DNA from: Enterobacter chengduensis
GTDB lineage: Bacteria; Pseudomonadota; Gammaproteobacteria; Enterobacterales; Enterobacteriaceae
Assembly (NCBI RefSeq): GCF_001984825.2
Contig: NZ_CP043318.1
Coordinates: 372,001-436,000, forward strand
Direction: 5' to 3'
Length of the DNA stretch: 64,000 bases
A model generated the notes under the pieces. That model was given only the letters and a program-made list of their open reading frames with translations. It had not been told where the DNA came from and ran no database searches. Positions 10,523 through 20,181 of this stretch are shown piece after piece. The translations under genes were made by a program, and so were the position numbers. How positions within the stretch are numbered: position 1 is the first letter of the stretch; the number at the start of each line of letters is the position of its first letter.

Positions 10523-11026
10523 ATGGGATTTTTTAAAACGTTCGATAAAGTAGACGGTGCGGTGAACCGGGGTTATGCCCGCTGGGGAAAATGGCTCTGG
10601 GGAGCGTTGTTGTTGCCGGTGGTGATATACCTTGGCTGGTCGGTGTGGGCTGCGGTCTGGGGGCCGCCGTCAGGACCGGTCACGCTGATTATTCACAGTG
10701 AAATTGACAGGCCTATAAGAGGTTTTAGCGTAAACGGCGTGGCAGGTGCAAATGCATTTGCTTATGGCGGTGGGAAATCAACCTGTTGTGGAAACATCAG
10801 CGGGAATCAGGCAGAAATTATCTGGACAGTTGATTACACACTTGCGCAATACAAAGCGGGGGTGAGAACAGAAGTCCACAAAAAAATGTTATCCATGCCG
10901 CAGCGTGAGTGGGGCGAAAACTATCTTCATGTTTATTTCCTGCCTGAAGAAAATGTCCGGTTATGGTGGAGTACAGGCTTTAATCACCCTGACTCTCAAG
11001 ATATTAAAGTTCACACCTCAGAGTGA
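10523..11026 (+). CDS. DUF3304-like membrane-anchored protein, putative T6SS immunity protein (copy 2)
   Basis: Protein of 167 residues starting MGFFKTFDKVDGAVNRGYAR, with the same single membrane helix and the paired-cysteine motif STCCGNISG as copy 1. It begins 15 bp after copy 1 ends. Compared with copy 1 it lacks about 10 residues before the cysteine motif and has a shorter, different C-terminus (HPDSQDIKVHTSE). The tandem arrangement looks like a gene duplication followed by divergence outside the membrane helix. That is common for immunity genes that track different effector variants. The function is inferred from context only. Confidence 0.6.
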   Translation: MGFFKTFDKVDGAVNRGYARWGKWLWGALLLPVVIYLGWSVWAAVWGPPSGPVTLIIHSEIDRPIRGFSVNGVAGANAFAYGGGKSTCCGNISGNQAEIIWTVDYTLAQYKAGVRTEVHKKMLSMPQREWGENYLHVYFLPEENVRLWWSTGFNHPDSQDIKVHTSE

Positions 11027-11044
11027 AAAAAGGGAAAATAATAT

Positions 11045-12829
11045 ATGGATATTGAAAGCCTTATCGCCGCAGCAAATCGGGCCCAGCAGGCAGAAGATGC
11101 TGGCTTAGATAACTGCTCGCGGGTATGGCATGCGGGCTTCTTTTTTGATGGGATTCATCGCAATATAGAAAAGGATACACCAGAACATCGCCTCAGCAAT
11201 ATTGCCAGATTATTCAGAGCATTTCCTGATGAGAGAGAAAACATACCAAACGTTACTTACAATGCTTTTTACATTTCTGGCCTAGGTACTCCTTTTAATG
11301 AAACTGTCGTTGAAAAACTTCATACCATTATGGACAGCGGTCTGGACAGCATAACGGATGATATAACAAGCCAGCCCGGTGAAATGACCAAAGAAGCGGG
11401 TATGGATTTTATAAAAGGTGACAGCTGGTACGAGGTTTTAAAAAAACAGGGAAAGAAACTTCTTAACCCGGCGGAATGGAAAAATCTGGCCTTTGATACG
11501 GCTAAAAATGCTGTTAAAAAAGTCAGTATCGAATCAACGCCCTGGCTGCGTGATAATCCTACGGTAGCCGATATGCTGGTAACAGGCGTCGATACCCGTA
11601 TCACCTCCACAAAGCTAACGTTTCAAGAAGGCTACAAAGAAGCTATTAAAAAAAGCCCGGTTCCCATCAAGCTAATCTCCATTTCACTTTTCGGTTTTGA
11701 TCTCGGCGCTACCCTGGCACGTAAATTCCTGGATAGTTTGCTAAAAGATATCTGTAAGAAAGAGGGCGATAAATATACTTACCAGAGCATACCCGTCGAT
11801 ATTGTCTTTACCGGGCTGTTTGACTGCTCGCGGCGTACATCTGCCAGCAACAACAACGGCGTGGATTACTTTATCTCTGCGTTCGGCGGTCCGGTAAAAG
11901 GGATCGGCGTGTTATTGGGGGATAAATCTATCGACCAGGATACCTCACTGCCAGAAGCGGTAAAGAAAAGCCTGCATCTGGTTGCCGCCCATGAAACCCG
12001 CGTCTGGCGCTGCTTGTACCGCACCGGCAGTAATCCAGCGCATAAGGAAGAACTCTATCCTGGGTGCGCAGAGGATATCGGCGGGGGTCTGAAACCGGAC
12101 GAACAGAAACCGAGTGCGGAACTCAGCCGCGTTGCGCTGCACAGAATGTACCGCGAAGGGACCATGGCGGGCGTGCCTTTCCCTGATTTTCAGACATTGA
12201 ATGAAAGTAACCCCGTGGTTGCGGCGTATTTCATCGTCCAGGACAACGTCAAAAATCAGTCCGTTCTTCAGTGGGCAAAGGCATACCAGAGCGCACTGCC
12301 CCTTTCCTCTCTGAGCACCTCGAATCAAAACCGCCACCTCGACAGCTACATCGACTGGCTGGGACGTCAGTACTACCAGTACAGCACAGAGTGCATGAGG
12401 TACGAAAAGCTGCGCGGCGACGTTCTGGCCTCTGCGGGCGCATCGGCGGGTTTTGCGGGCACTACCCAAGAGGCGAAAAACGTCGCCGGACAGTACGCCA
12501 GTGAGCTCAGCGTGCTGCGACAGCATTGGGGATGGCTTGACGACGTGAAGGATGCCGCCATCAAGCTGCGAAACAGCATGGAGCACGACCCCGCTGACAG
12601 GCGCAGGGAAATCGCACCGCATGTCTATGACCACGCGCTGTGGCGTGCGAAGCGGTTCCTGAACTACGCTAGCGCGGCATACCAGGGTAAACCACAGCCG
12701 TTTCCCATCGACGCCGCGCCGCCAGAAATGTACGCGTGGTTCGTTCATGACCTACAAACGGTTGAGAAAGGAACGGGCATTTCGCAGGACTTTTTTGTAA
12801 TCCGCTCAATGGAAATGCCTGAAGCGTGA
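11045..12829 (+). CDS. Tle1/DUF2235-like protein, putative T6SS lipase-type effector
   Basis: Protein of 594 residues, a typical length for DUF2235/Tle1 phospholipase effectors of T6SS. The family opening is visible as WHAGFFFDGIHRNIEKD (compare FFFDGTxxN), followed by YISGLGTPF. The region that carries the GxSxG nucleophile elbow in this family reads LFGFDLGATLARKF, so Asp (GAT) occupies the Ser position. DIVFTGLFDCSRR matches the second conserved block (xGxFDTV-like), and VAAHETRVWR fits the catalytic His region. It follows the two putative immunity genes with short gaps. It may be an inactive or non-hydrolytic family member. No signal peptide is seen. Confidence 0.65.
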   Translation: MDIESLIAAANRAQQAEDAGLDNCSRVWHAGFFFDGIHRNIEKDTPEHRLSNIARLFRAFPDERENIPNVTYNAFYISGLGTPFNETVVEKLHTIMDSGLDSITDDITSQPGEMTKEAGMDFIKGDSWYEVLKKQGKKLLNPAEWKNLAFDTAKNAVKKVSIESTPWLRDNPTVADMLVTGVDTRITSTKLTFQEGYKEAIKKSPVPIKLISISLFGFDLGATLARKFLDSLLKDICKKEGDKYTYQSIPVDIVFTGLFDCSRRTSASNNNGVDYFISAFGGPVKGIGVLLGDKSIDQDTSLPEAVKKSLHLVAAHETRVWRCLYRTGSNPAHKEELYPGCAEDIGGGLKPDEQKPSAELSRVALHRMYREGTMAGVPFPDFQTLNESNPVVAAYFIVQDNVKNQSVLQWAKAYQSALPLSSLSTSNQNRHLDSYIDWLGRQYYQYSTECMRYEKLRGDVLASAGASAGFAGTTQEAKNVAGQYASELSVLRQHWGWLDDVKDAAIKLRNSMEHDPADRRREIAPHVYDHALWRAKRFLNYASAAYQGKPQPFPIDAAPPEMYAWFVHDLQTVEKGTGISQDFFVIRSMEMPEA

Positions 12830-12924
12830 TGGGCGCTGCTGATAACTGAATTTGAGATTCCTCCGCTACTCCGGCACAGTGCCGTTGATTACCTTAACGC
12901 CAGTCCACCTGTGAGTCTGGCCTT

Positions 12925-13251
12925 ATGAAATGTTACTCAACTGCTCTGTTATTCGGTCTGCTGTCGCTCACCAGCCAGCTGGCCCACGCCGACGTGATTG
13001 ATGATGCTATTGGCAACATTCAGCAGGCGATCAACGATGCCTACAACCCCAGCAGCAGCCGCAGCAATGACGATGACGACGATCGTTACGACCGCAGCCG
13101 TCAGATCGACAGTCGCCAGTACGACGATCGCCGCCGGCAGCTTGAAGACAGACGCCGCCGCTTAGACGAGCGCCAGCGTCAGCTGGACGACGACAGGCGT
13201 CGGTTAGAAGAAGATGAGCGTCGGTTAGAAGACGATTACGATCGCGGATAA
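12925..13251 (+). CDS. yjdP: YjdP-like small secreted protein
   Basis: Protein of 108 residues with a clear signal peptide (MKCYSTALLFGLLSLTSQ, cleavage after AHA). The mature part starts DVIDDAIGNIQQAINDAY and turns into a highly charged repeat, with variations of RRRLDERQRQLDDD and stretches of Asp and Arg. That makes a long charged helix or coiled coil likely. E. coli YjdP has the same composition and the same place next to phnP. Here it is convergent with the phn operon and separated from phnP by a REP-like palindrome. Its function is unknown. Confidence 0.8.
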   Translation: MKCYSTALLFGLLSLTSQLAHADVIDDAIGNIQQAINDAYNPSSSRSNDDDDDRYDRSRQIDSRQYDDRRRQLEDRRRRLDERQRQLDDDRRRLEEDERRLEDDYDRG

Positions 13252-13264
13252 GTGCGGCCTGTTG

Positions 13265-13299
13265 CCCTCACCCCAGCCCTCTCCCACGGGGAGAGGGAG
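13265..13299. repeat. REP-like palindrome between yjdP and phnP
   Basis: CCCTCACCC followed by CCCTCTCCC-ACGG-GGAGAGGGAG. It lies exactly between two convergent genes and can form a hairpin on either transcript. It may protect 3' ends or help termination, as other REP elements do. Confidence 0.75.
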
Positions 13300-13304
13300 A
13301 AAAC

Positions 13305-14063
13305 CTAGTCGAACACCAACACCATCCCGTCATATCCCGCTTCAATGCCGTCCGGCAGCGGGTTGTTCATCATCCACACGTCAAACTGATGGCTGATGTG
13401 CGTCAGGATCACCTGCGGGCAGCCAATCACCTCGTTCAGCGCAACCACGGTGTTCAGATCACAGTGGTTGCGCGGCGGTTCGTCACGCGGTTCATGGCTG
13501 CAGTCGATGATTATCGCCTGCGGCTGATTGTTGAGCAGAAACTTCACCGTTTTTTCCGGTAATCCCGCCGTGTCGGAAAGCCACGCCACGCGGCTGTGGG
13601 CGGATTCCAGCAGATACCCAAACGTCAGTTTCGAATGGTTGAGGGGCAGCGGCGTCACCCGCAGTCCCTGTAGCTCAAACATCACGAACGGCTCGACGGT
13701 GTGGCTGAAATCCAGAATTCCCGGATGTTTAAACAGGTCGTCGCAGCCTGCTTCGTCCGGCGGGCCGTAAACCGGGATCGTCGCGCCAACGCCCCAGCGC
13801 AGGGGGAACAGCCCCTGGACGTGATCCATATGGTAATGGGTGAGCAAAAACTGCTGGAAGCTGCCTGCGGGCCAGTCGTCCATCAGGTGCGGAATGCCCG
13901 CGTCCAGCAGCGTCACCGCATTGTTGAATTTGACCACCGCGCTACAGGGGCGACGGCGATAGCTGTCCTGCAGGCGCGCCCGGCGGCACGCCGCGCAGTC
14001 GCAGCCAAAGACCGGCACCAGCTGGGCGCCACCCGTTCCCGTCAACGTGATTGTCAGACTCAT
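13305..14063 (-). CDS. phnP: PhnP, phosphoribosyl cyclic phosphodiesterase
   Basis: Protein of 252 residues, the E. coli length. It is a metallo-beta-lactamase-fold phosphodiesterase that opens 5-phosphoribosyl 1,2-cyclic phosphate, made by C-P lyase, to ribose 1,5-bisphosphate. The metal motif HxHxDH is visible as [10 protein letters not shown]. An N-terminal zinc-type site shows [12 protein letters not shown], and the late motif [12 protein letters not shown] carries further ligands. Last gene of the phn operon, 9 bp after phnO. Confidence 0.95.
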   Translation of the reverse strand: MSLTITLTGTGGAQLVPVFGCDCAACRRARLQDSYRRRPCSAVVKFNNAVTLLDAGIPHLMDDWPAGSFQQFLLTHYHMDHVQGLFPLRWGVGATIPVYGPPDEAGCDDLFKHPGILDFSHTVEPFVMFELQGLRVTPLPLNHSKLTFGYLLESAHSRVAWLSDTAGLPEKTVKFLLNNQPQAIIIDCSHEPRDEPPRNHCDLNTVVALNEVIGCPQVILTHISHQFDVWMMNNPLPDGIEAGYDGMVLVFD

Positions 14064-14072
14064 AACGCACCT

Positions 14073-14507
14073 CTACAGCGGCTTGGTGAATCGAAAATGG
14101 CTCTGCGTATAGCCTTCGCGAACGTAAAAGCGGTGCGCATCCACGCGCTTCACGCTGGTGGACAGTTCGGTCAGCTCCGCACCGGCCTGTCGCGCGACGT
14201 CCTCTGCCCAGGCCAGCAGCTGGCTCCCCACCTTTAACCCGCGCGCCTGCGGCATCACCACCAGCTCCTGGATCTCGCCGATCCAGCGCGCGTGATGGAG
14301 GTGAAACTGCAAGTGCAGGCCGATCGTGCCGATGACTTCCCCGTCCAGCTCGGCAAGCTGGTAGCGCATGTTGCGATCCTGCAAATTGGCAAGATAGCCC
14401 GCGTGAAACGCCTGGCGATCGAACTCGGCCTGCTTTAATTCGCAGATTAACGCGTAAACGATTTGCGCATCGTCCGCGGTGGCGGGGCGAAGCGTACAGT
14501 CAGGCAT
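14073..14507 (-). CDS. phnO: PhnO, aminoalkylphosphonate N-acetyltransferase
   Basis: GNAT-family acetyltransferase of 144 residues starting [15 protein letters not shown]. Acetyl-CoA-binding motif A is visible as [18 protein letters not shown], and the closing part reads [11 protein letters not shown]. It acetylates aminomethyl-phosphonate and related amines so that C-P lyase can process them. The start codon overlaps the end of phnN by 8 bp. A longer in-frame reading up to 14816 runs through phnN and is rejected. PhnO is the usual partner of phnN and phnP in enterobacterial phn operons. Confidence 0.93.
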   Translation of the reverse strand: MPDCTLRPATADDAQIVYALICELKQAEFDRQAFHAGYLANLQDRNMRYQLAELDGEVIGTIGLHLQFHLHHARWIGEIQELVVMPQARGLKVGSQLLAWAEDVARQAGAELTELSTSVKRVDAHRFYVREGYTQSHFRFTKPL

Positions 14508-15048
14508 GCTGGTTCTCCTTCTGACGGATAAGCGATAAAAATGTCTCGACTGACTGTAGCAAACTTCCGTCGTTATTAAGGATGTGACAGTCGGACGGAG
14601 CATAGCGGGCGGCGCGCGCAAGCCGCTGGTCGATCTCGCGGGCGGATTCACGCCCCCGGCTCTGCAACCGGCTGCGCAGAACGTCCGGCGAAACCTGCAG
14701 GCAGACGGGCAGCAGGGCCGCCCCGTAGCGGGCGCGCGCCTGCGGAAGATGCGCCCGCGAGCCGTTGACCAGCACGTCGAACCCCGCATGCAGCCACAGG
14801 TCGGTCTCAATGCCAATCCCGTAGTAGTAGCCGTTGGCGTGCCAGCTCAGCGCCAGCAGGTTTTGCCCGGCGCGGATGAAAAACTCCTGCTCGCTCAGGG
14901 CGATATGATTCTCACTCCCTGCATTGGCCGCGCGGGTAATATAGCGGTGCGCCACCAGCAGCTGGGGGTGTTCCCGCTGCCGTAAGGCGGACAGCAGGCT
15001 GTCCTTACCGGAGCCGGAGGGGCCCATTAACCAGACGAGTCTTCCCAT
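14500..15048 (-). CDS. phnN: PhnN, ribose 1,5-bisphosphate phosphokinase
   Basis: Protein of 182 residues of the guanylate-kinase-like family. The P-loop is [17 protein letters not shown] near the N-terminus (about residues 8-15). It converts ribose 1,5-bisphosphate to PRPP, the last step of the C-P lyase pathway. Its ATG overlaps the phnM stop by 1 base and its end overlaps phnO, so it is translationally coupled on both sides. Confidence 0.95.
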   Translation of the reverse strand: MGRLVWLMGPSGSGKDSLLSALRQREHPQLLVAHRYITRAANAGSENHIALSEQEFFIRAGQNLLALSWHANGYYYGIGIETDLWLHAGFDVLVNGSRAHLPQARARYGAALLPVCLQVSPDVLRSRLQSRGRESAREIDQRLARAARYAPSDCHILNNDGSLLQSVETFLSLIRQKENQHA

Positions 15049-16184
15049 CAGAACACCCTTTTTCCCTGACGCCAGACGTGGTCGATATGGATGTGCTCGC
15101 CCTTGCGGTGGGCCAGCACCAGATCCGCGCGTTTCCCCTCGGCGATTTCCCCGCGATCGTGAAGATTAAGCGCCGAGGCCGGGTTTTTCGTCACCAGGCG
15201 AATCGCCTGCGGCAGCGTAAAGCTGTTGTCCTCGTTGTCGGCCACCCGGAACGCCGCATCCAGCAGGCTGGCGGGGTAGTAGTCGGACGAGAGGATATCC
15301 AGCAGGCCGAGGGAAGCAAGCCTGCTTGCCGCGACGTTGCCGGAGTGCGATCCGCCGCGCACGATGTTCGGCGCGCCCATCAGCACGCTCATGCCGTGTT
15401 TGCGGGAGGCCTCGGCCGCTTCGAACGTGGTGGGAAATTCGGCGATCGCGATGCCGAGCTGGTGGGATTCACGCACGTGATCGTGCGTGGCGTCGTCATG
15501 GCTGGCCAGCGCGATATTGCGGTCCCGGCACATCGCGGCAATCTTAAGACGATTGGGCTGCGACCACCGGGCTGCCAGCGCCAGCTGCTCTTCCTCGTAG
15601 CGCGCCATCTCCGCATCGCTGAGGGAATATTTGCCCTGATAGTATTCGCGGTACTTTTCAATATTGGCGAACTGGCGCTGCCCCGGCGAGTGGTCCATCA
15701 GGGAGACCAGCGAGACCGGCTCGCGCCCGACCAGCTTTTCAAACAGCGGCAGGGTGGTGTGGTGCGGCAGCTCGCAGCGCAGGTGAAGACGGTGCTCGGC
15801 GCGGTTGAGGCCGCGTTTCTGCGTCTCCTCCACGGCGTTGATCATTTTTTCCAGATTCTCCAGGCGATCGCCGCCGTCGCGCACGTCGCCAATGGCTACC
15901 GCGTCCAGCACGGTGGTAATGCCGCTGGCGACCATCAGCGCGTCGTGGCTGCTCATCGCCGAATGGGCGGGCCAGTCCACCTTCGGGCGCGGGGTGAAGA
16001 ACTTGTCCAGGTTATCGGTATGCAGCTCGATCAGCCCCGGCAGCAGCCAGCCGCCTTCACCGTCCATCGCCCCGGGCGCGCGGCTTTGGGTTTCGGCAAA
16101 CGCGCGGATGACGCCGTCCTGGATCTCAATCGACCCGCCCACGACCTCGTTTTCCAGCACCAGCCTGACGTTATTGATAATCAT
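15048..16184 (-). CDS. phnM: PhnM, triphosphate diphosphohydrolase of the C-P lyase pathway
   Basis: Amidohydrolase-fold protein of 378 residues. It releases pyrophosphate from 5-triphosphoribosyl 1-phosphonate. Metal-binding motifs are visible: [13 protein letters not shown] near residue 55, HHTTLP and [11 protein letters not shown] in the middle, [13 protein letters not shown], and the late [15 protein letters not shown]. It overlaps phnL by 4 bp (ATGA type) and phnN by 1 bp. Confidence 0.95.
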   Translation of the reverse strand: MIINNVRLVLENEVVGGSIEIQDGVIRAFAETQSRAPGAMDGEGGWLLPGLIELHTDNLDKFFTPRPKVDWPAHSAMSSHDALMVASGITTVLDAVAIGDVRDGGDRLENLEKMINAVEETQKRGLNRAEHRLHLRCELPHHTTLPLFEKLVGREPVSLVSLMDHSPGQRQFANIEKYREYYQGKYSLSDAEMARYEEEQLALAARWSQPNRLKIAAMCRDRNIALASHDDATHDHVRESHQLGIAIAEFPTTFEAAEASRKHGMSVLMGAPNIVRGGSHSGNVAASRLASLGLLDILSSDYYPASLLDAAFRVADNEDNSFTLPQAIRLVTKNPASALNLHDRGEIAEGKRADLVLAHRKGEHIHIDHVWRQGKRVF

Positions 16185-16861
16185 ACGTTTGTCCCCATTG
16201 GGTGCAGCCTGTCCGCTATGCGGGTGCGAACGGCATCGTCGTGGAAGATCCCGACGATCGCCGCACCGCGCGCTTTGGCCTGCTCGATCAGCTCCACCAC
16301 GGCCGCGCTGTTTTTACCGTCGAGCGAGGCGGTGGGTTCATCCAGCAGCAGAATCGGGTAGTCAACGATAAACCCGCGGGCGATGTTGACGCGCTGCTGC
16401 TCGCCGCCGGAAAAGGTCGACGGGGCAAGGTGCCACAGGCGCTCGGGCACGTTGAGGCGCGTCAGCAGGCTGGCGGCTTTGGCGGCGCAGGCTTCGCGCG
16501 GGACGCCAAGATCGAACAGGGGCTGCATCACCACGTCCAGGGCGGAGATCCGCGGGATCACCCGCAGAAACTGGCTCACCCAGCCGATCGTCGAGCGGCG
16601 CACCTCGAGCACCTTACGGGCGGGAGCCTGCACCAGATCGACCCACTCGTCATTGTGGCGAATATGAATATGGCCTTCGTCCGGCAGATAGTTGGCGTAC
16701 AGGGAGCGCAGCAGGGTCGATTTTCCGCTGCCGGAATGGCCGTGCAGCACGACGCATTCGCCCTTGCCGACCTCCAGCGAGGCGTTTTGCAGGACCGGCA
16801 GGCGCACGCCGTTTTGCTGGTGGAGCACGAAGGTTTTACTGACGTTTTGTACGTGGATCAT
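16181..16861 (-). CDS. phnL: PhnL, ABC-type ATPase of the C-P lyase complex
   Basis: Protein of 226 residues with Walker [12 protein letters not shown], signature [13 protein letters not shown] and Walker [13 protein letters not shown]. It is not a transporter: PhnL joins the C-P lyase core (PhnGHIJ) with PhnK, and the PhnI-type nucleosidase step depends on it. It follows phnK after an 81-bp gap that carries a REP element, the largest gap in this part of the operon. Confidence 0.94.
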   Translation of the reverse strand: MIHVQNVSKTFVLHQQNGVRLPVLQNASLEVGKGECVVLHGHSGSGKSTLLRSLYANYLPDEGHIHIRHNDEWVDLVQAPARKVLEVRRSTIGWVSQFLRVIPRISALDVVMQPLFDLGVPREACAAKAASLLTRLNVPERLWHLAPSTFSGGEQQRVNIARGFIVDYPILLLDEPTASLDGKNSAAVVELIEQAKARGAAIVGIFHDDAVRTRIADRLHPMGTNV

Positions 16862-16882
16862 GTTGGCCTCGTGGCGTTTTCT

Positions 16883-16917
16883 TGCCGGGTGGCGGCTTCG
16901 CCTTACCCGGCCTACAG
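16883..16917. repeat. REP element between phnK and phnL
   Basis: GCCGGGTGGCGG-CTTCG-CCTTACCCGGC palindrome with the CCTACAG ending typical of enterobacterial REP units. It lies inside the phn operon, between the phnK stop and the phnL start, and may tune the stability of the upstream part of the mRNA. Confidence 0.8.
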
Positions 16918-16942
16918 GGTACGGTGTTCGTTGGCTGCGCCA

Positions 16943-17698
16943 TCAATTCTGTAAAACTGACGACACCAGCAGCTGGGTGTACGGATGGTGGGGATCGTCG
17001 AGCACCCGATCGGTTAACCCACTTTCCACCACCTGGCCCTGCTTCATCACCAGCAGACGGTCCGCCAGCAGGCGCGCAACGCCCAGATCGTGGGTGACAA
17101 TCACTACCGCCAGGTTCAGCTCCACCACCAGGCCGCGCAGCAGGTCGAGCAGGCGCGCCTGCACGGACACGTCCAGCCCGCCGGTGGGTTCATCCATAAA
17201 CACCAGCTTCGGATGCGTCACCAGATTGCGCGCAATCTGCAGACGCTGCTGCATCCCGCCGGAGAAGGTTGTCGGCAGGTCGTCAATGCGCGAGGCGGGG
17301 ATTTCAACTTCCTCCAGCCAGTGCTGCGCGGTGGCGCGGATGTTGCCGTAGTGGCGCGCGCCGGTGGCCATCAGCCGTTCGCCGATGTTGCCCCCGGCAG
17401 AGACCTGACGGCGCAGGCCGTCCATCGGTTGCTGATGCACCACGCCCCACTCTGTGCGCAGCAGGCGGCGGCGCTCGGCCTCGCTTATGCCGTAGAGGGA
17501 GCGTCCCTGATACAGGATCTCACCGTGCTGCGGCGCGAGGCGCGCGGAGATGGACTTCAGCAGGGTGGTTTTGCCGGAGCCGGACTCGCCGACGATCCCC
17601 AGCACTTCGCCCGGCCACAGCTCGAACGACACGTCGCTGAAGCCTTTGCCCGGCGCGTAAAGGTGGGTCAGGTTGTTAACCGAAAGCAGCGGTTTCAT
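16943..17698 (-). CDS. phnK: PhnK, ABC-type ATPase of the C-P lyase complex
   Basis: Protein of 251 residues starting MKPLLSVNNLTHLYAPG. Walker A is GESGSGKTTLL, signature FSGGMQQRLQIARNL and Walker B LVFMDEPTGGLD. PhnK binds the PhnJ subunit of the C-P lyase core. The ATG overlaps the phnJ stop by 4 bp. An in-frame extension to 17833 is rejected because it overlaps phnJ. The C-terminus reads HPYTQLLVSSVLQN. Confidence 0.95.
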   Translation of the reverse strand: MKPLLSVNNLTHLYAPGKGFSDVSFELWPGEVLGIVGESGSGKTTLLKSISARLAPQHGEILYQGRSLYGISEAERRRLLRTEWGVVHQQPMDGLRRQVSAGGNIGERLMATGARHYGNIRATAQHWLEEVEIPASRIDDLPTTFSGGMQQRLQIARNLVTHPKLVFMDEPTGGLDVSVQARLLDLLRGLVVELNLAVVIVTHDLGVARLLADRLLVMKQGQVVESGLTDRVLDDPHHPYTQLLVSSVLQN

Positions 17699-18540
17699 TG
17701 GCCGTTCGCCTCGCTCTGTTGGCGGCAGTAATCGGTGTCGGAGCAGACAAACATCCGTTTGCCCGTGTCGTCCAGCACCACTTCGTCCAGATAGCTGTGT
17801 TTTGAACCGCAGATGGCGCACGGCTCGTCCCACTCCTGCACCGTGAACGGGTGGTCGTCGAAGTCGAGACTCTCCACGCGGGTGTAAGGCGGTACGGCGT
17901 AGATGCGCTTTTCGCGCCCGGCACCGAACAGCTGCAGGGCGGGCATCATGTCCATTTTCGGGTTATCGAATTTCGGGATCGGCGACGGGTCCATCACGTA
18001 GCGCCCGTTGACCTTCACCGGGTAGGCGTAGGTGGTGGCGATATGGCCGAAGCGGGCGATGTCCTCGTACAGCTTCACCTGCATGACGCCGTACTCTTCC
18101 AGGGCGTGCATGGTGCGGGTTTCGGTTTCGCGCGGCTCGATAAAGCGCAGCGGCTCCGGGATCGGCACCTGAAAAATCAAAATCTGATCTTCCGTCAGCG
18201 GCGTTTCGGGGATGCGGTGACGGGTCTGGATCAGCGTCGCGTCTTCGGTTTTTTCGGTGGTCGCAACGCCCGTTACCCGCTGGAAGAAGCTGCGGATCGA
18301 CACGGCGTTGGTGGTGTCGTCTGCGCCCTGGTCGATGACCTTCAGCACGTCCGCTTCGCCGATCACGCTGGCGGTAATCTGAATACCGCCGGTGCCCCAG
18401 CCGTAGGGCATCGGCATTTCCCGGCCGCCGAACGGCACCTGATAGCCCGGAATGGCCACCGCTTTAAGGATGGCGCGGCGGATCATGCGTTTGGTTTGCT
18501 CATCCAGATAGGCAAAGTTGTAGCCGCTTAAGTTAGCCAT
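17695..18540 (-). CDS. phnJ: PhnJ, catalytic radical-SAM subunit of C-P lyase
   Basis: Protein of 281 residues, identical in length to E. coli PhnJ. It cleaves the carbon-phosphorus bond of ribosylated phosphonates. The four cysteines known from E. coli sit at the same numbers: Cys241 and Cys244 (CAICGSK), Cys266 and Cys272 (VCSDTDYC). Three of them hold the iron-sulfur cluster and Cys272 is the catalytic thiyl residue. It overlaps phnI by 8 bp and phnK by 4 bp. Confidence 0.97.
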   Translation of the reverse strand: MANLSGYNFAYLDEQTKRMIRRAILKAVAIPGYQVPFGGREMPMPYGWGTGGIQITASVIGEADVLKVIDQGADDTTNAVSIRSFFQRVTGVATTEKTEDATLIQTRHRIPETPLTEDQILIFQVPIPEPLRFIEPRETETRTMHALEEYGVMQVKLYEDIARFGHIATTYAYPVKVNGRYVMDPSPIPKFDNPKMDMMPALQLFGAGREKRIYAVPPYTRVESLDFDDHPFTVQEWDEPCAICGSKHSYLDEVVLDDTGKRMFVCSDTDYCRQQSEANGQ

Positions 18541-19597
18541 TGGTGCGCTCCCGTTGCAGGCGTTTCAGCAGTTCCAGTTCGGCCTGGAAATCGACGTAGT
18601 GCGGCAGCTTGAGGTGCGAGACAAAGCCCGCGGCCTCAACGTTGTCCGCGTGGGCCAGCACGAACTCTTCGTCCTGCGCCGGGCCCGCAACGTGTTCGCC
18701 GTAGTCCGGCGCCTGCAGCGCGCGGTCGACCAGCGCCATGGCCATCGCCTTGCGCTCGCCGAGGCCGAACACCAGCCCGTAGCCGCGGGTAAAGTGCGGA
18801 TCTTCATTTTCGGGGGCGACAAAACCGTTGACCATTTCACACTCGGTCATCAGCAGTTCGCCGACGTTCACCGCAAAACCCAGCTCTTCCGGCACGATTT
18901 CCACGTCGATATAGCCGCTGCGAATTTCGGCGGCAAACGGATGGTTGCGCCCGTAGCCGCGCTGGGTGGAGTAGGCCAGCGCCAGCAGATAGCCTTCGTC
19001 GCCGCGCATCAGCTGCTGCAGGCGGGAGGAGCGCGAGCACGGGTAAACCGGCGGCGTGCGGGTGATGTCGTCCGGCTGCGCGCCGGCGTCCTCTTCCGCC
19101 TTCGCCAGACCCTGTTTTGCCAGCAGGCTGAAGACGTGCGGAGACGGTTCCTGTTCAGCGTCGGAAGTGCTGAGCTGCGGCGCTTCGCCGTTCGCCAGCA
19201 GGGTGAAATCCAGCAGGCGGTGGGTGTAGTCGTAGGTGGGGCCGAGCAGCTGGCCGCCGGGAACGTCTTTGTAAACGGCGGAGATACGGCGCTCCAGGCG
19301 CATGTCGGCGGTGTTTACCGGCTCGCTCACCGCCAGTTTGGCAAGCGTGGTGCGGTAGGCGCGCAGCAGGAAGATCGCTTCGACGTTATCGCCGCTGGCC
19401 TGCTTGAGCGCCAGCGCCGCCAGCTCGCGGTCGGCGATGCCGCCCTCGGTCATCACCCGGTCGACGGCGAGGTTGAGCTGCTGTTCAATCTGGGCAACGC
19501 TCAGCTCGGGAAGCTGCTCATCGCCCCGTCGTCTGTGCGCCTGCAGCGCATGGGCGGCGGCGATGGCCTTCTCGCCCCCTTTGACGGCAACGTACAT
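18533..19597 (-). CDS. phnI: PhnI, C-P lyase nucleosidase subunit
   Basis: Protein of 354 residues. I start it at [12 protein letters not shown] (19597), which overlaps the phnH stop as ATGA, rather than at the upstream ATG that would add two residues. With PhnG, PhnH and PhnL it replaces adenine of a nucleoside triphosphate by the phosphonate. It is a central member of the PhnGHIJ core complex. Recognisable stretches are VYPCSRSSRLQQLMRGDEG and HFTRGYGLVFGLGERKAM. Confidence 0.96.
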   Translation of the reverse strand: MYVAVKGGEKAIAAAHALQAHRRRGDEQLPELSVAQIEQQLNLAVDRVMTEGGIADRELAALALKQASGDNVEAIFLLRAYRTTLAKLAVSEPVNTADMRLERRISAVYKDVPGGQLLGPTYDYTHRLLDFTLLANGEAPQLSTSDAEQEPSPHVFSLLAKQGLAKAEEDAGAQPDDITRTPPVYPCSRSSRLQQLMRGDEGYLLALAYSTQRGYGRNHPFAAEIRSGYIDVEIVPEELGFAVNVGELLMTECEMVNGFVAPENEDPHFTRGYGLVFGLGERKAMAMALVDRALQAPDYGEHVAGPAQDEEFVLAHADNVEAAGFVSHLKLPHYVDFQAELELLKRLQRERTNG

Positions 19598-20181
19598 CAG
19601 CACACCTCCACGTGGGTAGTCCTCGGGATGGCCAGCAGGCGCTCGCCGCAGGTGAGGAGCAGGTCAATGCCCAGCGGGAATGGGTGCGGGCGCTCGGTCA
19701 GCTCGTGAATGATGCACTCCGGCAGCTGCGGCGCGACCATGCGCTCGTCGGCGATGCCTGCGCCCGTCAGGCGCAGCATGCGGCCGCCGCTCAGGCTGGA
19801 GACCTGCAAAATCAGCGTGGCGCTGGTCTCCGGGGCGACGGCGCTGCCTTCGCTCAGGGCGTTAAGCTGTTCATGACTGATTTGCTCGTCGGCTACGGCA
19901 AAGATTGCCTGCCGGGGCTGCTCAACCAGCGGGGCGCCGGTGTGAAAACGCAGGTTCTGGCTGGCGATATCGTTCGAAAGCGCGCCCGAAAGCCACACCG
20001 GGGTGTCGTTGTCGGCAAGCGTCAGCAGCACGCTGGTGGTCGCCAGGTTCAGCGGCAGCCAGCCCTGGGAGAGCTGGTGCAGCGAGACGATCACGCCCGG
20101 CTCGCTCATGGCCTTCAGCAGGCGACGAAAACTGTGTTGGGCATCCTGGACGGCCAGGGTAAAAGCAGGTTGAAGCGTCAT
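19597..20181 (-). CDS. phnH: PhnH, C-P lyase core subunit
   Basis: Protein of 194 residues, the E. coli length. It opens [20 protein letters not shown], continues with LLKAMSEPG, and ends with LPLGIDLL-type text ([11 protein letters not shown]). It is a structural part of the PhnGHIJ complex. It overlaps phnG by 4 bp and phnI by 1 bp, so the core genes are translationally coupled. Confidence 0.95.
   Translation of the reverse strand: MTLQPAFTLAVQDAQHSFRRLLKAMSEPGVIVSLHQLSQGWLPLNLATTSVLLTLADNDTPVWLSGALSNDIASQNLRFHTGAPLVEQPRQAIFAVADEQISHEQLNALSEGSAVAPETSATLILQVSSLSGGRMLRLTGAGIADERMVAPQLPECIIHELTERPHPFPLGIDLLLTCGERLLAIPRTTHVEVC

Noticed and set aside
15078..16361. 427-codon frame antisense to phnM and phnL
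   Set aside because: Composition typical for antisense frames (His, Arg, Gln, Val rich) and no ribosome site; phnM and phnL are certain.
18554..19708. 384-codon frame antisense to phnI
   Set aside because: Shadow of a GC-rich gene, same reasons.
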